Notes under the pieces: generated by a model
The model's input: the letters and a program-made list of their open reading frames with translations, nothing else
What the model was told of the DNA's origin: nothing
Databases searched by the model: none
Part shown: in pieces, positions 44,051 through 52,269 of the stretch
Layout: each line of letters starts with the position of its first letter
How positions within the stretch are numbered: the first letter of the stretch is position 1
Made by a program: the position numbers and the translations under genes
Assembly: GCF_900104765.1 (NCBI RefSeq)
Contig: NZ_LT629737.1
Coordinates: 496,001 to 560,000 of the forward strand
DNA from: Gillisia sp. Hel1_33_143
GTDB taxonomy: Bacteria > Bacteroidota > Bacteroidia > Flavobacteriales > Flavobacteriaceae
DNA: 64,000 bases
Direction of reading: 5' to 3'

Positions 44051-44058
44051 TAAGTTTG
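44051..44058 (+). promoter_or_regulatory. Promoter -7 element of the small T9SS protein gene
   Basis: TAAGTTTG fits TAnnTTTG, 21 bases before the ATG. TTGG at 44024-44027 is a possible -33 element. The gene is therefore a separate transcription unit from the TonB operon. Confidence 0.55.
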
Positions 44059-44079
44059 TATTAACCACATCCAAAAAGT

Positions 44080-44418
44080 ATGAAACAGCATTACATTTTA
44101 AGCTTTTTATTGGTTTGTTTTTTGCTGTTAAGTAACCTTACCTCAGCACAAAGCACTAATATTCCTGCGTACGCCCAGGAAAAACCTATTTCTGGCCTTT
44201 CTATTTATCCAAATCCTGTTACGGGAAGTAAAGTGTATATCACTTCAGACGCTAATAGTACAAAAGAGATAGAAGTCTACAATGTATTGGGGAAAAAAGT
44301 ACTCATTGCCCGTTTAACGGGAAGAGAACTTGATGTTTCAGAATTAACTCCGGGTATTTATATTGTGAAGATTAAAGAAGGTGATGAGCAAGCGACTAGA
44401 AAATTAGTAGTCCGGTAA
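44080..44418 (+). CDS. Small secreted protein consisting almost only of a T9SS type A sorting domain
   Basis: This 112-residue protein has a signal peptide (about 1-24, ending TSAQ), then about 14 residues, then a complete type IX secretion C-terminal sorting domain. The domain contains LSIYPNPVTGSKVYI, KEIEVYNVLGKKVL, ELDVSELTPGIYIVKIKEG and ATRKLVVR. There is almost no cargo between signal and sorting domain. T9SS CTDs normally deliver large adhesins or enzymes to the surface. It is flanked by strong terminators and has its own promoter. Confidence 0.9.
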   Translation: MKQHYILSFLLVCFLLLSNLTSAQSTNIPAYAQEKPISGLSIYPNPVTGSKVYITSDANSTKEIEVYNVLGKKVLIARLTGRELDVSELTPGIYIVKIKEGDEQATRKLVVR

Positions 44419-44440
44419 GATATTAGCCATACAACTTATT

Positions 44441-44466
44441 AAGCTTCCATTTAGGAAGCTTTTTTA
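44441..44466 (+). terminator. Terminator of the small T9SS protein gene
   Basis: AAGCTTCC-attta-GGAAGCTT perfect 8-bp stem with a T-rich tail. Confidence 0.88.
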
Positions 44467-44470
44467 TTTT

Positions 44471-44478
44471 TAACTTTG
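44471..44478 (+). promoter_or_regulatory. Promoter -7 element of the LuxE-like gene
   Basis: TAACTTTG fits TAnnTTTG and lies 22 bases before the ATG at 44500. It shows that an upstream TTG start at 44476 would fall inside the promoter. Confidence 0.6.
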
Positions 44479-44499
44479 TCCGTTTTTGAACATATAGAT

Positions 44500-45477
44500 A
44501 TGAATAAGAATAAGATTTTCTCTATCTCTTCCGAAGAGCAATTTAAAGCTACTACTTTAGAGATCTTCAAATTTCAGTTTGATAATAATCCTGTATATCA
44601 AAAATTCTGTAATCTTCTGAATACAGATCCTAAGCTTGTTAGAGAGATCGATCAAATTCCTTTTTTACCCATAAATTTCTTCAAATCTGAAACCATACTT
44701 TCTTCAGCAGATAAAATTCAGAAGACTTTTACCAGTAGTGGTACTACCGGAAGCAATACGAGCAAACACCATGTTACAGATCTTAATATTTACGAAGAAA
44801 GTTTTAATAAAGCATTTCAAGAATTTTATGGAAATATAGAAGATTATGCTGTTTTAGCGCTGTTACCCTCTTATTTAGAAAGAGATGGTTCTTCCCTTAT
44901 TTATATGGCAGACCATCTAATAAAAGCGAGCAAACACCCTAAAAGCGGATTCTATTTAAACAATTTGGAAGAATTAAAAGATAATCTGATCCAATTAGAT
45001 AGATCTGGCCAAAAAATAATATTGATAGGTGTTTCTTTTGCGCTATTAGATCTTATAGAGAATTATAAGTTCAATCTAAAAAATGTGGTAGTTATGGAAA
45101 CCGGAGGTATGAAAGGTAGAAGAAAAGAGATGATTAGAGAAGAATTACATAAAATACTTGCTGCTGGTTTCGGAGTTAAGTCTATTCATAGCGAATATGG
45201 AATGACAGAATTATTATCTCAAGCCTATTCTAATGGAAACGGCATCTTTAATTGTCCTCCCTGGATGAAGATCCTTATAAGAGATCCTGAAGATGCCCTG
45301 AGCTATTTATCTCAAGGCAAAACTGGAGGTATCAATGTGATAGATTTGGCAAATATTAACTCTTGCTCTTTTATCGCTACTCAAGATCTTGGTAAGATCC
45401 ATAAGAAAGATTCTGTAGAGATTCTGGGCAGGTTTGATAATAGCGATATTAGAGGTTGTAATCTTATGGTCTTATAA
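44500..45477 (+). CDS. LuxE-like acyl-protein synthetase/AMP-binding family protein
   Basis: This 325-residue protein starts at MNKNKIFSISSEEQF (chosen from the promoter position). It has the LuxE/PaaK nucleotide motif TFTSSGTTGSNTSKHHV near residue 80, LALLPSYLERDGSSLIYM, the EYGMTELLSQAYS segment and a C-terminal RGCNLMVL. LuxE activates fatty acids as acyl-AMP and holds them as a thioester, but no luxCDAB genes are near. In Flavobacteriia such genes occur alone, and a role in lipid or natural-product acyl activation is a guess. Confidence 0.83.
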   Translation: MNKNKIFSISSEEQFKATTLEIFKFQFDNNPVYQKFCNLLNTDPKLVREIDQIPFLPINFFKSETILSSADKIQKTFTSSGTTGSNTSKHHVTDLNIYEESFNKAFQEFYGNIEDYAVLALLPSYLERDGSSLIYMADHLIKASKHPKSGFYLNNLEELKDNLIQLDRSGQKIILIGVSFALLDLIENYKFNLKNVVVMETGGMKGRRKEMIREELHKILAAGFGVKSIHSEYGMTELLSQAYSNGNGIFNCPPWMKILIRDPEDALSYLSQGKTGGINVIDLANINSCSFIATQDLGKIHKKDSVEILGRFDNSDIRGCNLMVL

Positions 45478-45547
45478 CTTTAAGATTTAAGCATCAAACT
45501 GCCTGACCCTAAAACTGTTATTATTCTGTTAAGGCTGTAATGAAAGA

Positions 45548-45620
45548 AAAAAACTTCGAACTAATAAGTGTAAACATAATTTTTGGTTAGGTTTTTGTTT
45601 ACAGCTAATTGAAGTTTTTT
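45548..45620. other. Nested inverted repeats, possible structured RNA or terminator
   Basis: AAAAAACTTC (45548-45557) pairs with GAAGTTTTTT (45611-45620), and inside it TGTAAAC (45569-45575) pairs with GTTTACA (45597-45603). It lies in a 207-base gap between convergent genes. It may be the terminator of the LuxE-like gene or a small structured RNA. Confidence 0.4.
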
Positions 45621-45645
45621 CATATTAGATTGGTTAGTTAGTTGC

Positions 45646-45678
45646 AAACCCCTTTATATCTTTAGAATAAAGGGGTTT
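45646..45678. terminator. Terminator of tyrS (works in both directions)
   Basis: AAACCCCTTTAT pairs perfectly with ATAAAGGGGTTT around a 9-base loop, directly after the tyrS stop on the minus strand. Confidence 0.88.
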
Positions 45679-45684
45679 TGTAAT

Positions 45685-46983
45685 TTATATCACTCTTAGA
45701 ATATAAGTATTCTTCTTTCCTTTATTAATAATTACGTATTTATCATTAATAAGATCTTCTGAAGAGATCATATAATCTTCTCCAACTTTTTCTTTATTCA
45801 CAGAGATAGAATTCTCCTTTAACGCTCTACGAGCTTCTCCATTAGATTTTAGAAAATCTGTTTTAGCGGCAAGAGCAGCTATCATATCCAAACCTGCATC
45901 TATATCTGCACGAGAGATCTCTGCTTGTGGCACACCTTCAAAAACATCTAAGAACGTAGCTTCATTTAACTTCTTAAGATCGTCTGCAGTACTTTTACCA
46001 AAAAGAACTTCAGAAGCTTTAATTGCATTATCTAACTCTTCCTGACTATGTACAGTAACTGTAACTTCTTCTGCCAACCTCTTTTGAAGCAATCTTAAAT
46101 GTGGGGTTTCTTTATGTTCTTTTACTAAATTTTCTATGATTTCCTTATCTAAAAATGTGAAGATCTTGATGTATTTTTCCGCATCTTCATCGCTGGTATT
46201 CAACCAGTATTGGTAGAATTTATAAGGCGATGTTCTATTGGCATCCAGCCAGATATTACCTCCTTCACTTTTTCCAAACTTACTACCATCACTTTTTGTA
46301 ATTAGTGGGCATGTAAGCGCAAATCCTTTACCTCCAGCCACTCTTCTAATAAGTTCTGTACCGGTAGTAATATTGCCCCACTGGTCACTCCCTCCCATTT
46401 GAAGGGTGCAATTTTCATTTTTATATAAATGCAAGAAGTCATACCCTTGCACTAATTGATAGGTGAATTCTGTAAAGGACATTCCTTCTGTAGCTTCTCC
46501 GGTAAGTCTGTTTTTCACAGAATCTTTCGCCATCATGTAGTTTACAGTAATATGCTTTCCTACATCCCTAATAAAGTCAAGGAATGAAATTTTCTTCATC
46601 CAATCATAATTATTCACTAAAGTTGCTTCGTTTTTAACTCCTGAAGAAAAATCCAAAAATTGCGATAATTGTTTTCTAACACATTCCTGATTATGTCTTA
46701 GGGTTTTTTCATCTAAGAGATTACGCTCATTAGATTTTCCTGAAGGATCCCCAATCATTCCAGTAGCTCCTCCTACCAATGCAAAAGGTTTATGACCGCA
46801 TCTTTGGAAATGTGCCAAAAGCATGATGGGCACCAGATTACCTATATGCAAAGAATCTGCTGTAGGATCAAAACCTATATAGGCAGATCTCATAGTTTGA
46901 TTTAAATGTTCTTCTGCTCCGGGCATGGTATCGTGAAGCATTCCCCTCCAAGTAAGTTCTTCAACAAAATTTTTGATCATCAT
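45685..46983 (-). CDS. tyrS: Tyrosyl-tRNA synthetase
   Basis: This 432-residue class I synthetase has the HIGH-box variant HIGN at 46-49 ([10 protein letters not shown]), the tyrosine pocket in [10 protein letters not shown] and GGSDQWGNI, and a KMSKS-type loop KFGKSEGGN around 239-247. The C-terminal S4 domain ([30 protein letters not shown]) binds the tRNA. The second Met is an alternative start. It is a single-gene unit with its own terminator, divergent from the epimerase gene. Confidence 0.97.
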   Translation of the reverse strand: MMIKNFVEELTWRGMLHDTMPGAEEHLNQTMRSAYIGFDPTADSLHIGNLVPIMLLAHFQRCGHKPFALVGGATGMIGDPSGKSNERNLLDEKTLRHNQECVRKQLSQFLDFSSGVKNEATLVNNYDWMKKISFLDFIRDVGKHITVNYMMAKDSVKNRLTGEATEGMSFTEFTYQLVQGYDFLHLYKNENCTLQMGGSDQWGNITTGTELIRRVAGGKGFALTCPLITKSDGSKFGKSEGGNIWLDANRTSPYKFYQYWLNTSDEDAEKYIKIFTFLDKEIIENLVKEHKETPHLRLLQKRLAEEVTVTVHSQEELDNAIKASEVLFGKSTADDLKKLNEATFLDVFEGVPQAEISRADIDAGLDMIAALAAKTDFLKSNGEARRALKENSISVNKEKVGEDYMISSEDLINDKYVIINKGKKNTYILRVI

Positions 46984-47060
46984 ATATTTTTGTACTGAAA
47001 CAGCCGTAAAGATACCACAAACTAGGTTTTTTCCTAAACTGAATTAGCTATATTTACCTT

Positions 47061-48089
47061 ATGATTTTAGTCACCGGAGGAACAGGTTTGGTTGGAGCAC
47101 ACTTACTTTTGAAATTGCTAGAATCTGGCAACAAAGTAAGAGCTACACACAGAGAAAAAAGCAATCTAGAAATTGTAAAGAAAGTTTTTTTATACTACCA
47201 TCCTTCTGAAAAGGCAACAGATCTTTATACAAGAATTGAATGGATACAAGCAGATCTGGATGACATCCCACAGCTAACAACTGCTTTTGCGCAGATATCT
47301 GAAGTTTATCATTGCGCCGCTATGATCTCTTTTGATTCTTCAAATTCTAAGGAACTTAGAAAAACGAACATTACCGGAACTGCTAATATGGTAAATCTGG
47401 CAATCGCTCAAAAAATTGAAAAATTTTGTTACATCAGTTCTATAGCTACTTTAGATTTAGAACTTGGAGAAAGAATGATCTCAGAAAATTTTGCATGGCA
47501 TCCAGAAAAATATCATTCAGAGTATGCTATTTCCAAACACGGAGCAGAAATTGAAGTATGGCGTGCTTCACAAGAAGGTCTCCCGGTAATTATTATAAAT
47601 CCAGGGATAATTATTGGTCCCGGCTTTTGGAATGCAGCTAGTGGCTTATTGTTTAAAAAAGTAGATAATGGTCTAAAATTTCATTTTCCAAAGATCACCG
47701 GTTTTGTAGGAATACAAGATGTGGTTCTTCTTAGTATTAAGGCAATGCGATCTAATTTGATCAATGAACAATTTATTGCAGTTTCTGAAAATAAGAGTTT
47801 TAAAGAAGTTCTTGAAAAAGTAGCTTCCACACTTCAAAAACCTGCCCCCACAAAAACTCTTAAGCCCTGGATGGTAAGGTTAGGATGGATATTTCAAAGC
47901 TTGGGAAGCATGCTGTTCAATACAAAAAAGCAACTATCTAGCAGAGATCATAAAGCTTTGTTTGAAACTTCACTTTACTCGAATGCTAAAAGTAAAAAAG
48001 ATCTAGATTTTGATTACACCAATATACAGCGAGTTATAGAAGAAACGGGGAATTTCTATATCTTGGATAAGGAAAATAGATCAACTTAA
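47061..48089 (+). CDS. NAD-dependent epimerase/dehydratase (extended SDR)
   Basis: This 342-residue extended short-chain dehydrogenase has the Rossmann motif VTGGTGLVGAHLL at the N terminus, the mid motif VYHCAAMISFD, and the catalytic YHSEYAISKHGAE with the YxxxK pair. It is of the type often annotated as dihydroflavonol reductase-like or sugar epimerase. The C-terminal half is variable and does not reveal the substrate. Its last four bases overlap the convergent DUF4296 gene. Confidence 0.87.
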   Translation: MILVTGGTGLVGAHLLLKLLESGNKVRATHREKSNLEIVKKVFLYYHPSEKATDLYTRIEWIQADLDDIPQLTTAFAQISEVYHCAAMISFDSSNSKELRKTNITGTANMVNLAIAQKIEKFCYISSIATLDLELGERMISENFAWHPEKYHSEYAISKHGAEIEVWRASQEGLPVIIINPGIIIGPGFWNAASGLLFKKVDNGLKFHFPKITGFVGIQDVVLLSIKAMRSNLINEQFIAVSENKSFKEVLEKVASTLQKPAPTKTLKPWMVRLGWIFQSLGSMLFNTKKQLSSRDHKALFETSLYSNAKSKKDLDFDYTNIQRVIEETGNFYILDKENRST

Positions 48090-48580
48090 TTTTGAGAGGA
48101 AGATCTAACTGGGCTGGAAACTTGGGGATCCTGGTTTTTAATTTTCAATAAAGAATCTGCTTTCTTATCTTGCTTTTTTAAGGAATCTTGTAAATCTTTT
48201 ACAGAAGCTTCTCTAATAGAATCTTGTACTCTCACCTCTTCTTCTTCTATTTTTTCCAGTACACTTTTTCTAACCTCTAAAGAATCTTTTATAGATTTAT
48301 AGATCTTATCTAATTTAGAAGTATTCTCTGCGTAATATTGGGTGCTTTGAGCTAATTGAAGACTATCTATGCCATGCTTCTCATAGATATAAGGATTAAT
48401 ATGAATTCCAGTCTCCTCGAGTATACGACGGTTATAATTCTTAGCCGAGTTAAGAAGTACCAGGTCTGTTAGAACTTCTACCATTTTGCCTTCTGGGATC
48501 AAATTATCTGGTTTCTTCGTTTTATCCACACTCTGGCAGGAAACCAAAAGTAAGGCAACTAACAAAACCAGATATTTCAT
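48086..48580 (-). CDS. DUF4296 lipoprotein
   Basis: This 164-residue lipoprotein starts from MKYLVLLVALLLVSC, with lipobox Cys at 15. An ATG five codons upstream overlaps pyrC and is less good as a signal peptide. The DUF4296 core (LIPEGKMVEVLTDLVLLNSA, HGIDSLQLAQSTQYYAEN, YKSIKDSLEVRK) is followed by a charged helical tail rich in Glu, Lys, Asp and Ser. The family is restricted to Bacteroidota and its function is unknown. It is conserved next to pyrC and the dolichol-phosphate mannosyltransferase-like gene. Confidence 0.87.
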   Translation of the reverse strand: MKYLVLLVALLLVSCQSVDKTKKPDNLIPEGKMVEVLTDLVLLNSAKNYNRRILEETGIHINPYIYEKHGIDSLQLAQSTQYYAENTSKLDKIYKSIKDSLEVRKSVLEKIEEEEVRVQDSIREASVKDLQDSLKKQDKKADSLLKIKNQDPQVSSPVRSSSQN

Positions 48581-48584
48581 CAGA

Positions 48585-49928
48585 TTATCTATCAAAAGTT
48601 AACTTTTCTGCAACATTAGCAAATGGCAATACTTGAAAATTCTTGTATACCAATTTTCCATTTACAAAAGTATGTGTAATTCGAGATTTAAATGTTACCC
48701 CTTCAAAAGGAGACCAACCACATTTATAAAGTATGTTGTTAGGCTGCACCGCCCATGGAGCATTTAGATCTACTAATACCAAATCTGCTTTGTAACCTTC
48801 TCTTATAAACCCACGTTTTTCAATTTGAAATAAAATAGCTGGATTATGACACATTTTCTCTACAATCTTCTCAAGACTTATCTTTTCTTGGTGATACATC
48901 TGTAGCATTGCAGGAAGAGCATGTTGCACAAGAGGACCACCACTTGGCGCCTTGGTATAAACATTTTTCTTTTCTTCTTTAGTATGAGGAGCATGATCTG
49001 TAGCAATCACATCTATATGATTATCTATAACCGCTTGCAAAAGTGCCTCCTGATCTTCTCTGGTCTTAACCGCAGGATTCCATTTTATAAATGTTCCTTT
49101 TTTCTGATAATCTGAATCATTAAACCATAAATGATGAATACAAACCTCTGCAGTAATCTTCTTATCTTTTAGTGGCTTCTTATTATCAAATAACGAAAGC
49201 TCTTTAGCTGTAGATAGATGAAAAACATGCAATCTAGCACCAGTTTTCTTTGCCAAAGCAACCGCCCTAGAGGAAGATAAATAGCAAGCTTCTTCGCTTC
49301 TTATTTTTGGATGCAATTCCATAGGAATATCATCTCCGTAACGTTCTACACATTCTGCTAAGTTCTGTTTGATGGTCTCTTCATCTTCACAGTGCACTGC
49401 GATCATTAAAGGCGATTTAGTAAAGATCTCCTCTAAGACTGTAGGGTTATCTACCAACATATTACCTGTAGAGGAACCTAAGAACAACTTTAAAGCTGCT
49501 GTAGTTTTAGGATCTACCTTTAATATCTCTTCTAAATTATCATTGGTTCCACCAAACATAAAAGAATAATTGGCATATGAGCTTTTACTTGCAAGCTCAA
49601 ATTTAGCATCTAACTCCTCTATAGTTGTAGTTTGCGGGTTTGTATTAGGCATCTCTATAAAAGAAGTAATTCCCCCGGCTACTGCTGCTCTAGAGCCAGA
49701 CTCAATAGTTTCTTTATGAGTTAGGCCAGGCTCTCTAAAATGAACCTGATCATCTATAATCCCTGGAAAAAGATGATTCCCTTCTGCATCTACAATATTT
49801 ACATCTGGAGATTTAGCACTAATACTGTCGGCTATTTCTGTAATTATCCCATCTACAATATATACATCGCCTTCCTTAATTTCCCCTTCGTTAACGATAC
49901 GTGCATTCTTAATTAAAACCTTCTTCAT
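48585..49928 (-). CDS. pyrC: Dihydroorotase, class I type
   Basis: This 447-residue amidohydrolase has zinc-site features DDQVHFREPG near residue 59, IAVHCEDEE, HVFHLSTAKE, and DHAPHTKEEKK with the catalytic Asp. It closes carbamoyl-aspartate to dihydroorotate in pyrimidine synthesis. Hydantoinase-type paralogues share motifs, but HFREPG and ATDHAPH favour dihydroorotase. It overlaps the upstream glycosyltransferase by one base (TAATG), so the three genes form one operon. Confidence 0.93.
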   Translation of the reverse strand: MKKVLIKNARIVNEGEIKEGDVYIVDGIITEIADSISAKSPDVNIVDAEGNHLFPGIIDDQVHFREPGLTHKETIESGSRAAVAGGITSFIEMPNTNPQTTTIEELDAKFELASKSSYANYSFMFGGTNDNLEEILKVDPKTTAALKLFLGSSTGNMLVDNPTVLEEIFTKSPLMIAVHCEDEETIKQNLAECVERYGDDIPMELHPKIRSEEACYLSSSRAVALAKKTGARLHVFHLSTAKELSLFDNKKPLKDKKITAEVCIHHLWFNDSDYQKKGTFIKWNPAVKTREDQEALLQAVIDNHIDVIATDHAPHTKEEKKNVYTKAPSGGPLVQHALPAMLQMYHQEKISLEKIVEKMCHNPAILFQIEKRGFIREGYKADLVLVDLNAPWAVQPNNILYKCGWSPFEGVTFKSRITHTFVNGKLVYKNFQVLPFANVAEKLTFDR

Positions 49929-50659
49929 TATTTTTCTGCCCTATTGAAAAGACTTTTAAATTTCATATTAATTACCCCAAACACAGCCTCAGATATAATT
50001 CCGCTGCTCATTTTAGAAGTTCCGTTGGTTCTATCGGTAAAGATAACAGGAACTTCCCTTATGTCAAATTTTAATAGATAGGCTTTGAATTTCATTTCTA
50101 TTTGAAATGCATATCCAACAAATTGTATTTTATTAAGATTAATGCTTTCCAGCACCTTTCTTTTATAACAAACAAATCCAGCAGTGGTATCATGTATCTC
50201 CATCCCTGTAACCCATCGCACATATTTAGAAGCTACCCAAGACAATAATACCCTAGCCATTGGCCAGTTTATCACATTCACCCCAGTTACATATCTAGAT
50301 CCTATGGCCAGATCTGCTCCATTTTTTGCACATGTATTATATAACCTTATAAGATCATTTGGGTTATGCGAGAAATCTGCATCCATCTCAAAGATGTATT
50401 CATAATCTCTTTGCAAGGCCCACTTAAAACCATGTATATAGGCCGTACCCAATCCCATCTTACCTTTTCTTTCTTCTAGATATAAGGCTCCAAAATATTC
50501 TGCCTGAAGTGCTTTTACCTTTTCACCGGTCTTATCTGGAGAATTATCATCTACCACTAGAATATGAAATTTACGCTGTAGAGAAAATATATTCCTAATC
50601 AGCCGTTCTATATTCTCAATTTCATTGTAAGTGGGTATAATGATTATCCCATTAGACAT
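49928..50659 (-). CDS. Polyprenol-phosphate mannosyltransferase-like GT2 enzyme
   Basis: This 243-residue protein starts at MSNGIIIIPTYNEIENI. The longer ORF begins upstream of the promoter at 50676-50683. GT2 motifs are HILVVDDNSPDKTG, FEMDADFSHNP (DxD-like) and the DTTAGFVCYKR acceptor region, all typical of dolichol-phosphate mannose synthases of the short bacterial type without a GtrA membrane domain. It loads a sugar onto a lipid carrier at the inner membrane, supplying protein or envelope glycosylation. Confidence 0.92.
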   Translation of the reverse strand: MSNGIIIIPTYNEIENIERLIRNIFSLQRKFHILVVDDNSPDKTGEKVKALQAEYFGALYLEERKGKMGLGTAYIHGFKWALQRDYEYIFEMDADFSHNPNDLIRLYNTCAKNGADLAIGSRYVTGVNVINWPMARVLLSWVASKYVRWVTGMEIHDTTAGFVCYKRKVLESINLNKIQFVGYAFQIEMKFKAYLLKFDIREVPVIFTDRTNGTSKMSSGIISEAVFGVINMKFKSLFNRAEK

Positions 50660-50675
50660 GCTCAAAAATTTTGCC

Positions 50676-50683
50676 CAAATGTA
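50676..50683 (-). promoter_or_regulatory. Promoter -7 element of the DPM-pyrC-DUF4296 operon
   Basis: TACATTTG on the minus strand, 17 bases upstream of the chosen ATG. Confidence 0.55.
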
Positions 50684-50739
50684 ACTATTTTTGTGCACAG
50701 CTACTTCAATTTACATTGAAGTTTTAACCCTATTAGTCA

Positions 50740-50747
50740 TACCTTTG
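50740..50747 (+). promoter_or_regulatory. Promoter -7 element of the DUF4271 gene
   Basis: TACCTTTG fits TAnnTTTG, 14 bases before the TTG start. A second match, TATTTTTG, lies at 50686-50693. Confidence 0.55.
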
Positions 50748-50761
50748 TAAAAACTTTTTGT

Positions 50762-51418
50762 TTGGAAGCCATAGAAAGATATAGTACCTCAAACGATTTA
50801 CTCACGCTTATTATTTTGTTGGTGCTAATTTTATTAGTACTCGCCAGGAAACTGTTCTCACACAGGTTTGAAGATTTCATATCTTTAGTTACCTCCGGAA
50901 AATTCCTGGTAATAAAATCTAAAGAACATAAAGCTCTTTTTGGATTTAATGTGATCATGCTTATTACTCACATTTTGAGCATTTCAATATTTCTATATGT
51001 CCTCTACAGACAATTTTTTGGAATTGAAAATAATGCAGGAATACTCTTATTGAGAATAACCACCGCTTACAGCTTTTTTGTACTCCTAAAAATTACCGTA
51101 GAAAAAATTATTGCTAACGTTTTTGATATAGATGAAATTATAGATACCTACCTCTATCAAAAGCATACTTATAGAAATTTCATTTCTTTAATTCTATTTC
51201 CAGCTTCCATTATTCTTGTTTACGCGCAGAATCCCCAACCTTGGATATTCTATACCATTGGGGGTCTTTACCTTATAATTATAATGTTCAGTTATTCCAG
51301 AGTTATTCAAAAAAATATGAACATTGCAACACGTAATTGGTTCTATTTTATTTTGTACCTTTGCACTCTCGAAATAACCCCTTACATTATTTTGTATAAG
51401 CTTATTACATTGACCTAA
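50762..51418 (+). CDS. DUF4271 integral membrane protein
   Basis: This 218-residue protein has about six membrane segments. It uses a TTG start, since the first internal Met comes only after more than 60 residues and would remove a membrane helix. The DUF4271 pattern includes FEDFISLVTSGKFLVIKSKE and YLYQKHTYRNFISLILFP, and the C-terminal TLEITPYIILYKLIT. The family is confined to Bacteroidota and lies before hemD here. The function is unknown. Confidence 0.87.
   Translation: MEAIERYSTSNDLLTLIILLVLILLVLARKLFSHRFEDFISLVTSGKFLVIKSKEHKALFGFNVIMLITHILSISIFLYVLYRQFFGIENNAGILLLRITTAYSFFVLLKITVEKIIANVFDIDEIIDTYLYQKHTYRNFISLILFPASIILVYAQNPQPWIFYTIGGLYLIIIMFSYSRVIQKNMNIATRNWFYFILYLCTLEITPYIILYKLITLT
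51356..51363 (+). promoter_or_regulatory. Internal promoter for hemD within the DUF4271 gene
   Basis: TACCTTTG fits the -7 consensus, with TTGG near 51337 as a possible -33 element. It lies 78 bases before hemD. Confidence 0.45.
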
Positions 51419-51440
51419 GGTTTCTAAAAATCAGTAACAT

Positions 51441-52187
51441 ATGAAAGTGAAAACAATTTTAATTTCTCAGCCAGAGCCTAAGATAGAAAATTCACCCTAT
51501 TTTGAGCTGGAAGAAAAGCAACGAGTAAAAATTGATTTCATACCGTTTATACACGTAGAAGGAGTTCCGTCTAAAGATGTGCGTCAGCAAAAAATAGATT
51601 TAACTAAATATTCTGCAGTGATATTAACTAGCCGTAACGCGGTAGATCACTTTTTTAGAATTGCAGAGGAGATGAGATATAAAGTGCCAGATACTCTTAA
51701 ATATTTTTGTTTAAGTGAAGCTGTTGCTTATTATCTTCAGAAGTATGTTGTTTACCGTAAACGTAAGATCTACGTAGGTAAACGTACCTTTTCTGAATTA
51801 GCTCCCTATATCAAGAAGTATAAGAATGAGAAGTTCATACTTCCGGCATCAGATATGCTAAAACCAGATATCCCTAAAACTTTAAATAAGCTTGGTGTGG
51901 AATGGAAACAAGCAGTTTTCTATAAAACTGTAGTTAGTGACCTTACTCATTTAAGAGATGTTTATTACGATATTTTGGTCTTCTTTAGCCCTAGTGGTAT
52001 AGTTTCTCTTTTTGAGAACTTCCCAGACTTTGAGCAAAAAGATACTAAGATCGCGGTTTTTGGAAATACTACTGTAAAAGCCGCAAAAGAGCATGGTTTG
52101 GTTGTTAACATTCAGGCTCCAACGCCAGAAACTCCGTCTATGACCATGGCACTTATGAAATATATTAAAGAAGCGAATAAGAAATAA
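51441..52187 (+). CDS. hemD: Uroporphyrinogen-III synthase
   Basis: This 248-residue protein has the two-lobed HemD pattern: VKTILISQPEP at the N terminus, SAVILTSRNAVDHFF, and in the second lobe VFFSPSGIVSLFE, IAVFGNTTVKAAKEHGL and APTPETPSMTMAL. It closes and rearranges hydroxymethylbilane to uroporphyrinogen III for heme. It lies 22 bases after the DUF4271 gene and ends in a bidirectional terminator. Confidence 0.9.
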   Translation: MKVKTILISQPEPKIENSPYFELEEKQRVKIDFIPFIHVEGVPSKDVRQQKIDLTKYSAVILTSRNAVDHFFRIAEEMRYKVPDTLKYFCLSEAVAYYLQKYVVYRKRKIYVGKRTFSELAPYIKKYKNEKFILPASDMLKPDIPKTLNKLGVEWKQAVFYKTVVSDLTHLRDVYYDILVFFSPSGIVSLFENFPDFEQKDTKIAVFGNTTVKAAKEHGLVVNIQAPTPETPSMTMALMKYIKEANKK

Positions 52188-52210
52188 AGATTACCTTCTG
52201 TTTTTAATTA

Positions 52211-52246
52211 GAAAAGCCTATAATTTTAATAAATTATAGGCTTTTC
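52211..52246. terminator. Bidirectional terminator between hemD and pckA
   Basis: A perfect 16-bp inverted repeat GAAAAGCCTATAATTT/AAATTATAGGCTTTTC with a 4-base loop between convergent genes. Confidence 0.92.
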
Positions 52247-52269
52247 ATATTTATAAGCTTTAATGTTAA

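Noticed and set aside
43899-44135. 78-residue ORF spanning the terminator after the beta-helix gene
   Set aside because: It runs through a clear rho-independent terminator and a promoter, so it cannot be a normal gene.
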